This document shows, in pieces, positions 1 to 5,875 of a DNA stretch of 8,920 nucleotides. Position 1 is the first letter of the stretch, and every line of letters starts with the position of its first letter. The stretch is from Rhodoferax sp. (GTDB lineage Bacteria > Pseudomonadota > Gammaproteobacteria > Burkholderiales > Burkholderiaceae_C): assembly GCA_021737905.1 (NCBI GenBank), contig JAIPDA010000086.1:1-8920 (forward strand). Reading direction: 5' to 3'. The notes under the pieces are model-generated. The model had not been told where the DNA came from, ran no database searches, and worked only from the letters and a program-made list of their open reading frames with translations. Position numbers and translations under genes: made by a program.

Positions 1-56
1 CATTCCTTGCGCGCGCCTTGAACCTCAGCATCCACATCAAAATGGTGCGAAAACAG

Positions 57-98
57 GATGATTGCCTAGTGTTTTCCCTAGTTTTGATGACATTGCCT
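57..98. repeat. Imperfect direct repeat GATGA-TTGCCT, possible operator
   Basis: GATGATTGCCT at 57-67 recurs as GATGACATTGCCT at 86-98, about 30 bp apart, which is close to three helical turns. Between them lies another pair, CCTAGTGTTTT at 65-75 and CCTAGTTTT at 77-85. The location just upstream of the promoter candidate suits an activator site, but no known regulator motif is recognised. Confidence 0.3.
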
Positions 99-112
99 TG
101 CTTGTTTTGGCC

Positions 113-141
113 TTGAGCGCACCAGCTTGGCGTAATATCCT
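113..141 (+). promoter_or_regulatory. Weak sigma70-like promoter candidate for the fdh operon
   Basis: TTGAGC at 113-118 and TATCCT at 136-141 are separated by 17 nt and each match the sigma70 consensus at four of six positions. The predicted start near 148 would leave a short leader of about 28 nt before the first gene. An alternative -10, TAATAT at 133-138, matches better but has no well-spaced -35. This is a guess from motif and position only. Confidence 0.25.
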
Positions 142-175
142 ATGAGATCGACTTCATACCCTCAGTGGAGAAACC

Positions 176-382
176 ATGCAAGACAGCCAATCCAAGCCTT
201 CCCGACGCGGTTTTTTTGCGGGTGCTGCCGCCACCGGCGCAGCCGCCGCGGCCGTGGTGGCCATGCCTGGTGTGACCCTGCCCGAGCTGGCGCAGCCGGC
301 ACTCAAGCCAGCCCCTGAAAAAGGTGGTGGTTACAGCCTTTCAGAACACGTTAAGCGTTACTACAAGACCACCCTGGTCTGA
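176..382 (+). CDS. Small Tat-signal protein, formate dehydrogenase region TAT target family
   Basis: This 68-residue protein consists almost wholly of a twin-arginine signal plus a short tail. Arginines 10-11 in S-R-R-G-F-F are followed by an Ala-rich hydrophobic stretch (about 15-31), then a Pro-rich linker and a C-terminal segment (about 50-68) ending in EHVKRYYKTTLV. That layout matches the family described as 'formate dehydrogenase region TAT target', known for sitting next to fdh alpha genes; its function is unknown. GGAG at 167-170 lies 5 nt before the ATG and supports the start. It is first in the operon, 47 nt before fdhA. It may be a Tat-exported small subunit or assembly factor for FdhA, which is inference from context. 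The family call is from memory of the C-terminal pattern. Confidence 0.88.
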   Translation: MQDSQSKPSRRGFFAGAAATGAAAAAVVAMPGVTLPELAQPALKPAPEKGGGYSLSEHVKRYYKTTLV

Positions 383-420
383 GTTTTTGCATTTCCCGAC
401 CCGACACCCTTAACCTTCAC

Positions 421-426
421 GGAGAG
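421..426 (+). promoter_or_regulatory. Ribosome binding site that fixes the fdhA start
   Basis: GGAGAG lies 3 nt before the ATG at 430, or about 5 nt counted from the core GGAG. The alternative in-frame ATG at 532, directly before the Tat motif, has no Shine-Dalgarno sequence upstream. The longer N-terminus is therefore preferred. Confidence 0.7.
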
Positions 427-429
427 CCC

Positions 430-3399
430 ATGCTGCTCACGAAAAAAACCCATCTTGCCCATGCCCAAGGCGCCGGTTCATCCCGTTTTGTACAGAGCCT
501 TTCCCGGGGCCTGAGCAATGCCTTGCCCACCATGGACCGCCGCGCTTTTCTGCGCCGCTCGGGCATGGGTGTCGGCGTGGGTCTGGCGGCCACTCAGCTC
601 TCGCTGGTCAAAAAAGCCAACGCAGCGGCCCCGGGCGCAGCGGGCGACGGCAGCGGCAAGGTCGAGGTCAAGCGCACCATCTGCACGCACTGCTCGGTGG
701 GTTGTGCGGTGGATGCCGTGGTTGAAAACGGTATCTGGGTGCGCCAGGAGCCGGTGTTTGACTCCCCGATCAACCTGGGTGCGCATTGCGCCAAGGGTTC
801 TGCCCTGCGCGAGCACGGCCATGGTGAGTTCCGCCTGCGCTACCCCATGAAGCTGGTTAACGGCAAGTACCAGCGCATCAGCTGGGACGTGGCGCTCAAT
901 GAAATCAGCGCACGCATGCTCGAGCTGCGCAAGACCAGCGGTCCGGACTCGGTGTACTGGGTCGGCTCGTCCAAGCACAACAACGAGCAAGCCTATTTGA
1001 TGCGCAAGTTCGTCAGCTTCTGGGGCACCAACAACACCGACCACCAGGCCCGCATCTGCCACTCGACCACTGTGGCCGGCGTGGCCAACACATGGGGCTA
1101 CGGCGCCATGACCAATTCCTACAACGACATGCAAAACAGCAAGGCGGCGCTGTACATCGGCTCGAACGCCGCTGAAGCGCACCCTGTGAGCATGTTGCAC
1201 ATGCTGCACGCCAAAGAAACCGGCTGCAAGATGATCGTGGTTGATCCGCGCTTCACACGCACCGCTGCCAGGGCCGACCAACACATCCGTATCCGCTCGG
1301 GCTCGGACATTCCTTTCCTGTTCGGCATGCTGTACCACATCTTCAAGAACGGATGGGAAGACAAGAAGTACATCAATGACCGTGTCTACGGCATGGAAAA
1401 GGTCAAAGAAGACGTGATGGCCAAGTGGACACCGGACAAGGTCGAAGAGGCCTGCGGCGTGCCTGAGGCACAGGTCTTCATGGCCGCTGAAATGATGGCC
1501 AAAAACCGGCCATCGACCATTGTCTGGTGCATGGGTCAGACCCAGCACACCATCGGCAACGCCATGGTTCGCGCTTCCTGCATCTTGCAACTGGCACTGG
1601 GCAACGTCGGCGTGTCCGGCGGCGGCACCAACATCTTCCGTGGCCACGACAACGTGCAGGGCGCCACCGACGTGGGCCCTAACCCTGACTCGCTGCCCGG
1701 CTACTACGGTCTGGCTGAAGGCTCCTGGAAACACTTCGCCAAGACCTGGGGCGTCGACTTTGAATGGATCAAGGGCCGTTACGCTTCACCCGCCATGATG
1801 GGCAAGCCCGGTATCACCGTGTCGCGCTGGATTGACGGTGTGCTGGAGAAAAACGAGCTGATCGACCAGGACTCCAACCTCAAGGCCTGCGTGTTCTGGG
1901 GCCATGCACCGAACTCCCAGAGCCGTGGCCTCGAGATGAAACGCGCCATGGACAAGCTGGACTTGCTGGTGGTCATTGACCCCTACCCGTCGGCCACAGC
2001 CGCCATGGCTGCCATGCCGGGCAAACCTGAAGACCTCAACCCCAACCGCGCTGTGTACTTGTTGCCGGCCGCGACCCAGTTCGAGACCAGCGGCTCTTGC
2101 ACCGCGTCCAACCGTTCGCTGCAGTGGCGTGAGAAGGTCATCGAGCCGCTGTGGGAGAGCCGCTCTGACCACATGATCATGCATCAGCTGGCCGAAAAAT
2201 TCGGTTTTGCCAAAGAACTCTCCAAGAACTACAAGATGCAAAAGGTCAAGGGCATGGACGAGCCCGTGCCCGAAGACATCCTGCGCGAGATCAACAAGTG
2301 CGTCTGGACCATCGGTTACACCGGCCAAAGCCCTGAGCGCCTGAAAGCGCACATGCGCAACATGCACGTGTTTGACGTCAAGACGCTCAAGTCCAAAGGC
2401 GGTAAAGACAAAGAAACCGGCTACGACCTCAGCGGCGATCACTTCGGCCTGCCTTGGCCTTGCTGGGGCACACCCGAGCTCAAGCACCCCGGCTCGCCCA
2501 ATCTGTACGACACCTCCAAGCACGTCATGGACGGCGGCGGTAACTTCCGCGCCAACTTCGGCGTCGAGCGCGAAGGCAAGAGCCTGCTGGCCGAAGACGG
2601 CTCGCACTCCAAGGGCGCTGACATCACCACCGGTTACCCCGAGCTGGACCACATCCTGCTCAAGAAGCTGGGCTGGTGGGAAGAGTTGTCTGAGCCTGAA
2701 AAAGCGGCTGCCGAAGGCAAGAACTGGAAGACCGACTCGTCGGGCGGCATGATCCGTGTGTTCATGCAAAACCATGGCTGCCATCCCTTTGGCAACGCCA
2801 AGGCCCGCGCCGTGGTCTGGAATTTCCCTGATGCCATTCCGCAGCACCGCGAGCCGCTTTACGGTAACCGCGCCGATTTGCAGGCCAAGTACCCGACGCA
2901 TGACGATAGAAAAGCGTTCTGGCGTTTGCCCACTTTGTTCAAGACCATCCAGGACAAGAACATCGCCGACAAGGTGCACGAGAAGTTCCCGCTGGTCATG
3001 ACCTCAGGACGCCTGGTCGAGTACGAGGGCGGCGGCGAGGAAACCCGCTCCAACCCCTGGCTGGCCGAATTGCAGCAGGAGATGTTCATTGAGATCAATC
3101 CCAAAGTGGCAGCTGAAAAAGGCATTCGCAACGGCGACCGTGCCTGGGTCAGCACACCGACAGGTGCGCGCCTGAACGTGCAGGCCATGGTCACACCGCG
3201 CGTCGGCCCGGATACGGTCTTCATGCCATTCCACTTCTCCGGTCGCTGGCAGGGCGCTGACATGCTGGCCTACTACCCCGCCGGTGCAGCACCGGTGGTG
3301 CGTGGTGAAGCGATCAACACGGCTACCACCTACGGTTATGACAGCGTCACCATGATGCAAGAGACGAAGACCACTGTCTGCAACGTCGAAAAGGCTTAA
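430..3399 (+). CDS. fdhA: Formate dehydrogenase, molybdopterin alpha (catalytic) subunit, Cys type, Tat-exported
   Basis: Oxidises formate to CO2 at a Mo-bis-MGD centre as the catalytic subunit of a membrane-bound, periplasm-facing complex. The 989 residues are close to E. coli FdnG (about 1015). A Tat signal with Arg37-Arg38 in DRRAFLRRSG is preceded by an unusually long n-region, and cleavage probably falls after A-N-A at 65. The Fe-S motif is Cys85-x2-Cys88-x3-Cys92-x27-Cys120, with Lys122 just after it, as in this family for electron transfer. Cys210-His211 in Q-A-R-I-C-H-S-T-T occupies the place of selenocysteine in FdnG, so this is a Cys enzyme (codon TGC at 1057-1059). The molybdopterin oxidoreductase core follows, and the dinucleotide-binding domain covers roughly the last 150 residues, beginning near the SGRLVEYEGGG stretch. 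fdhB starts 9 nt after the stop, in the same operon. The identity is secure; quinone-linked respiratory use is inferred from the gamma subunit. Confidence 0.97.
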   Translation: MLLTKKTHLAHAQGAGSSRFVQSLSRGLSNALPTMDRRAFLRRSGMGVGVGLAATQLSLVKKANAAAPGAAGDGSGKVEVKRTICTHCSVGCAVDAVVENGIWVRQEPVFDSPINLGAHCAKGSALREHGHGEFRLRYPMKLVNGKYQRISWDVALNEISARMLELRKTSGPDSVYWVGSSKHNNEQAYLMRKFVSFWGTNNTDHQARICHSTTVAGVANTWGYGAMTNSYNDMQNSKAALYIGSNAAEAHPVSMLHMLHAKETGCKMIVVDPRFTRTAARADQHIRIRSGSDIPFLFGMLYHIFKNGWEDKKYINDRVYGMEKVKEDVMAKWTPDKVEEACGVPEAQVFMAAEMMAKNRPSTIVWCMGQTQHTIGNAMVRASCILQLALGNVGVSGGGTNIFRGHDNVQGATDVGPNPDSLPGYYGLAEGSWKHFAKTWGVDFEWIKGRYASPAMMGKPGITVSRWIDGVLEKNELIDQDSNLKACVFWGHAPNSQSRGLEMKRAMDKLDLLVVIDPYPSATAAMAAMPGKPEDLNPNRAVYLLPAATQFETSGSCTASNRSLQWREKVIEPLWESRSDHMIMHQLAEKFGFAKELSKNYKMQKVKGMDEPVPEDILREINKCVWTIGYTGQSPERLKAHMRNMHVFDVKTLKSKGGKDKETGYDLSGDHFGLPWPCWGTPELKHPGSPNLYDTSKHVMDGGGNFRANFGVEREGKSLLAEDGSHSKGADITTGYPELDHILLKKLGWWEELSEPEKAAAEGKNWKTDSSGGMIRVFMQNHGCHPFGNAKARAVVWNFPDAIPQHREPLYGNRADLQAKYPTHDDRKAFWRLPTLFKTIQDKNIADKVHEKFPLVMTSGRLVEYEGGGEETRSNPWLAELQQEMFIEINPKVAAEKGIRNGDRAWVSTPTGARLNVQAMVTPRVGPDTVFMPFHFSGRWQGADMLAYYPAGAAPVVRGEAINTATTYGYDSVTMMQETKTTVCNVEKA

Positions 3400-3408
3400 G
3401 GAAAACAT

Positions 3409-4032
3409 ATGGCACGCATGAAATTTGTCTCCGACGCTGAGCGCTGCATCGAGTGCAACGGTTGCGTCACCGCCTGTAAAAACGAGCACGAAGTGCCATG
3501 GGGTGTGAACCGCCGCCGGGTGGTCACGCTCAATGACGGTGTGCCCGGGGAGAAATCGATCTCCGTGGCCTGTATGCATTGCAGCGATGCACCTTGCATG
3601 GCTGTATGCCCGGTCAATTGCTTTTACCGTACCGACGAGGGCGTTGTGTTGCACGACAAGGACGTCTGCATCGGTTGTGGTTACTGCTCTTACGCCTGCC
3701 CGTTTGGCGCGCCGCAGTTCCCTTCGCAAGGCACTTTCGGCGTGCGCGGCAAGATGGACAAGTGCACTTTCTGCGCCGGTGGCCCTGAAGCCAATGGCAG
3801 CCAGGCTGAGTTTGAAAAATACGGTCGCAATCGTCTGGCCGAAGGCAAGCTGCCGGCTTGCGCCGAACAGTGTTCGACCAAGGCTTTGCTGGCCGGTGAC
3901 GGCGATGTGGTGGCCGACATTTTCCGAAACCGCGTGGTTCAGCGCGGCAAGGGCGCAGAAGTCTGGGGCTGGGGCACGGCCTACGCCTCTAAGCAAGCGG
4001 GTCAACCCCCTGTGGCAGGAGCCAAATCATGA
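3409..4032 (+). CDS. fdhB: Formate dehydrogenase beta subunit, four [4Fe-4S] ferredoxin-like (FDH3 beta type)
   Basis: Carries electrons from FdhA to the cytochrome b subunit. The 207-residue protein has 17 cysteines, 16 of which fall into four cluster sets: Cys13/16/19/23, Cys55/58/63/67, Cys87/90/93/97 and Cys119/122/151/155. Cys71 is extra. These sets mix between clusters in the folded family. There is no signal peptide, so it presumably leaves the cytoplasm bound to Tat-borne FdhA, as in related complexes. E. coli FdnH is about 294 residues and ends in a membrane helix; this protein stops before that and has no hydrophobic segment. Such short forms are often called FDH3 subunit beta (fdh3B). 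AAGGA, overlapping the fdhA stop, serves the ATG at 3409; an in-frame ATG at 3418 is possible but less well placed. Confidence 0.95.
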   Translation: MARMKFVSDAERCIECNGCVTACKNEHEVPWGVNRRRVVTLNDGVPGEKSISVACMHCSDAPCMAVCPVNCFYRTDEGVVLHDKDVCIGCGYCSYACPFGAPQFPSQGTFGVRGKMDKCTFCAGGPEANGSQAEFEKYGRNRLAEGKLPACAEQCSTKALLAGDGDVVADIFRNRVVQRGKGAEVWGWGTAYASKQAGQPPVAGAKS

Positions 4033-4250
4033 TGCGTCTGGCTTGCATTTTGGCCTTGGCCGCAACTTTGACAGCTTGCGGGGACAAGGCGCAGACACTG
4101 TCGGGCACCAAGCACGACGGTGCGGCCTTTGAAGGCACCGCCAACCCCTACAACGCCACGGGTTGGAAAGCTGGCGACAAGACCTCATGGGAGCAGCAAC
4201 TCAAGACGCGCACTCAGTATGGTCAAAACGAATACACCCGTGCCAATTAA
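4029..4250 (+). CDS. Small predicted lipoprotein between fdhB and fdhC, function unknown
   Basis: I do not recognise a characterised family. The 73-residue product starts with a short charged n-region and a hydrophobic core, then a lipobox L14-T-A-C17, so a mature lipoprotein of about 57 residues is predicted. Residue +2 is Gly and +3 Asp; by E. coli rules Gly at +2 does not retain the protein in the inner membrane. The mature part is polar, with several aromatic residues (N-P-Y-N-A-T-G-W, then S-W-E-Q-Q-L, and Q-Y-G-Q-N-E-Y near the end). The start overlaps the fdhB stop as ATGA, which implies translational coupling, and AGGAG at 4017-4021 lies 7 nt upstream. A second Met at 4032 is also possible. 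fdhC begins 13 nt after its stop. The coupling to fdhB suggests an accessory part of the complex, which is inference. Confidence 0.8.
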   Translation: MMRLACILALAATLTACGDKAQTLSGTKHDGAAFEGTANPYNATGWKAGDKTSWEQQLKTRTQYGQNEYTRAN

Positions 4251-4257
4251 CCGGGGA
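4251..4257 (+). promoter_or_regulatory. Ribosome binding site that decides the fdhC start
   Basis: The GGGGAG core lies 7 nt before the ATG at 4264, immediately after the lipoprotein stop. It supports that start over the in-frame ATG at 4120, which lies inside the lipoprotein gene and would bury the signal peptide. Confidence 0.75.
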
Positions 4258-4263
4258 GTTCTG

Positions 4264-5421
4264 ATGCAACACACATCACGTTCTCTGTCAGCGCTGTTGT
4301 TGGCTGCTTGTGCCGCATTCGCCAGCGTGGGTGCACATGCGCAAACGGCTGCGCCGGCCGCAGCCCCAGCCGGCGTCCAAAGCGCCAATATTTTTGAAGT
4401 CAAGCCTGACGCCAGTACAGAGCCCGGATATGCCGCGCAAAGCAATGCTGAGCGCAGCAAAGTCCAGCCCGGCAACAATGCGCCTGTGTGGCGGCAGGTG
4501 GGCGAAGGTGTGTCGGGTTTCACCAGCTTGCCCAGCCGGGAGGCGCCCGAAGCCGGCAACCTGATTCAGCCTTTCGTGCAGTACCCCGGCTCCAGCCTGA
4601 CCAACGCAGGCGAAGCCTGGCGCCAGGTGCGCAACAACTGGTTGATCCCTTACGGCGGCGCCTTGCTCTTGATCGTCATGGGCGCTATCGCCTTGTTCTA
4701 CGTCAGCAAAGGCACCCTCAAGCAACACGGTACAGACACCGGTCGCAAGATCGAGCGCTTCACGCCGTTTGAGCGTTCAGCCCACTGGTCCAACGCCATC
4801 GCTTTTTGCATTTTGGGCATTTCCGGCATCGTCATGGCTTTCGGCAAGTTCTTCTTGCTGCCTGTGATGGGCCTGACCTTGTTCGGCTGGCTCAGTTACG
4901 CCCTGAAAAACCTGCACAACTTCGCCGGCCCTGTGTTCGCCGTCTCGCTGGTCATTATTTTTGTCACCTTTGTGCGCGACAACATGCCCAGCCGCGGTGA
5001 CCTCGTCTGGCTGCTCAAAGGCGGCGGCCTGCTGTCCGCCAAGGAAGTGCCTTCGCACCGTTTCAACGCCGGCGAAAAGCTGGTGTTCTGGGGTGGCGTG
5101 TTCTTTCTGGGTATTGTGGTGGTGGGCTCCGGCCTGGTGCTCGACAAGCTTTTGCCCGGCCTGCTCTACCTGCGCGACACCATGCAGATCGCCCACATGA
5201 TCCATGCAGCGGCCGCAGTATTGATGATGGCCATGTTCATAGGCCACATTTACATCGGCACCATTGGCATGCAAGGCGCCTACCAAGGCATGAGAACCGG
5301 TTATGTGGACGAGACCTGGGCGCGTGAACACCACGAGTTCTGGTACGACGACATCAAGGCCGGCAAGATTCCAGCCCAGCGCACCCAAGCCGCGCCGCCC
5401 ACTCAGACCGTTCAGATATAA
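4264..5421 (+). CDS. fdhC: Formate dehydrogenase gamma subunit, cytochrome b556 membrane anchor
   Basis: Takes electrons from FdhB through two b hemes to quinone in the inner membrane. From 4264 it is 385 residues. A signal peptide (about 1-26, ending A-H-A) is followed by a periplasmic stretch of about 100 residues, then five predicted membrane helices at roughly 126-147, 176-196, 219-240, 272-293 and 309-335. Candidate heme ligands by alignment to FdnI (His18, 57, 155, 169) are His174 in S-A-H-W-S-N, His218 in N-L-H-N-F-A-G, His314 in M-I-H-A and His328 in G-H-I-Y-I-G. The 14-residue step between the last two equals that in FdnI. His311 is an extra nearby histidine. FdnI has only four helices, so the secreted domain and first helix are additions, known in other betaproteobacterial gamma subunits. 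It ends 12 nt before the Ala-rich gene. Confidence 0.94.
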   Translation: MQHTSRSLSALLLAACAAFASVGAHAQTAAPAAAPAGVQSANIFEVKPDASTEPGYAAQSNAERSKVQPGNNAPVWRQVGEGVSGFTSLPSREAPEAGNLIQPFVQYPGSSLTNAGEAWRQVRNNWLIPYGGALLLIVMGAIALFYVSKGTLKQHGTDTGRKIERFTPFERSAHWSNAIAFCILGISGIVMAFGKFFLLPVMGLTLFGWLSYALKNLHNFAGPVFAVSLVIIFVTFVRDNMPSRGDLVWLLKGGGLLSAKEVPSHRFNAGEKLVFWGGVFFLGIVVVGSGLVLDKLLPGLLYLRDTMQIAHMIHAAAAVLMMAMFIGHIYIGTIGMQGAYQGMRTGYVDETWAREHHEFWYDDIKAGKIPAQRTQAAPPTQTVQI

Positions 5422-5433
5422 GCGAGAAAGCAC

Positions 5434-5808
5434 ATGAAAAAACTCCTGATCACGTGTCTCATGCTCAGCGCTAGCGCTGTGTCCCTGGCTAAATTGCCAC
5501 CCTTGAGCGACGAGGCCAAGGCCAAAGCGGCTGAAGCCGCTGCCAAAACGGCCTGGGCCGGCAAAGTTGACGGCTATGCGCTGTGCAAGGCACAAGACAA
5601 GGCGGCCGCTAAAACGGCCAAGTCCGGCAAAGCTGGCAAGGCCACCGCAACGCCACCTTGCGCTGACCCCGGTCCTTTTGTTTACACACCGGCCGTGGCG
5701 GCTGCGCCTGCAGCAGCACCTGCTGTTGCCGGTGCACCGGCTGCCAAGGCGCCGGCTGCGGCACCTGCCGCTGCACCTGCCGCACCTGCGCCTGCCAAGA
5801 AGTCCTGA
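5434..5808 (+). CDS. Secreted Ala/Pro/Lys-rich small protein downstream of fdhC, function unknown
   Basis: This 124-residue protein has a Sec-type signal peptide (M-K-K, then a hydrophobic core, cleavage likely after S-L-A at 19). The mature part starts K-L-P-P-L-S and continues as a Lys/Ala-rich helical-looking segment (about 25-70). Two cysteines, Cys51 in Y-A-L-C-K and Cys76 in P-P-C-A-D-P-G-P-F, could form a periplasmic disulfide. The last 40 residues or so are Ala/Pro low complexity. It lies 12 nt after the fdhC stop with only a modest purine-rich site (GAGAAAG) upstream, and directly before a terminator, so it is the last gene of the structural operon. I recall similar unnamed proteins beside fdh genes in Burkholderiales but know of no function. 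An extracytoplasmic accessory role is inference. The real, non-shadow status rests on signal peptide, spacing and context. Confidence 0.8.
   Translation: MKKLLITCLMLSASAVSLAKLPPLSDEAKAKAAEAAAKTAWAGKVDGYALCKAQDKAAAKTAKSGKAGKATATPPCADPGPFVYTPAVAAAPAAAPAVAGAPAAKAPAAAPAAAPAAPAPAKKS
5689..5796 (+). repeat. Ala/Pro low-complexity coding repeat
   Basis: The 3' end of the preceding small gene encodes an irregular run of A-A-A-P, A-P-A-A and A-A-P units using GCN and CCN codons in degenerate fashion, so it is not a clean DNA tandem repeat. It probably forms an extended, flexible tail outside the cytoplasm and may vary in length between strains. Confidence 0.7.
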
Positions 5809-5830
5809 CAGCCGCGCCGCTTTCTTTAAA

Positions 5831-5859
5831 AGCCGGCCCCGAAAGGGGTCGGCTTTTTT
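5831..5859 (+). terminator. Intrinsic terminator closing the fdh structural operon
   Basis: AGCCGGCCCC at 5831-5840 pairs with GGGGTCGGCT at 5845-5854 around a GAAA tetraloop, giving a 10-bp stem with a single G-U wobble. A run of six T (5854-5859) follows. Three A at 5828-5830 can extend the stem against the T run, so it could also act in the reverse direction. It lies 22 nt after the Ala-rich gene and 16 nt before fdhD. Confidence 0.9.
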
Positions 5860-5875
5860 GATGTAGCCTTGCGCT

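Larger units (their letters stand above)
1..175. other. Non-coding leader upstream of the fdh operon
   Basis: No convincing gene is visible here. Forward frames meet stops at about 19, 59 and 114, with no ribosome binding site and no recognisable protein. The stretch is more A/T-rich than the coding sequence that follows. It holds a pair of imperfect direct repeats (57-67 and 86-98), a CCTAGT repeat pair (65-85), an 8-bp inverted repeat (35-42 with 82-89) and a weak sigma70-like promoter candidate. It probably contains the operon promoter and operator sites, which is inferred from position. Confidence 0.6.

Noticed and set aside
1..37. Possible divergent gene starting on the minus strand at 37 or 31
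   Set aside because: About 10 codons are open to the left edge, but there is no ribosome binding site and too little sequence to identify anything.
86..145. Sigma54 (-24/-12) promoter
   Set aside because: TTGGC at 127-131 and TTGC-like pieces occur but never with the GG/GC spacing required for sigma54.
1057..1100. Selenocysteine insertion element after the FdhA active-site codon
   Set aside because: The codon is TGC, so no recoding is needed, and the next sequence shows no evident SECIS-like hairpin.
478..2979. Long minus-strand open frames (478-1734 and 1786-2979) opposite fdhA
   Set aside because: Their products are His/Val/Ala-rich shadows of GC-rich sense codons, with no recognisable domain or ribosome binding site, and they lie fully under a certain gene.
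4120..4263. Upstream in-frame start for fdhC at 4120
   Set aside because: It would overlap most of the lipoprotein gene and put about 48 residues before the signal peptide. The GGGGAG site directly before 4264 gives a normal Sec signal.
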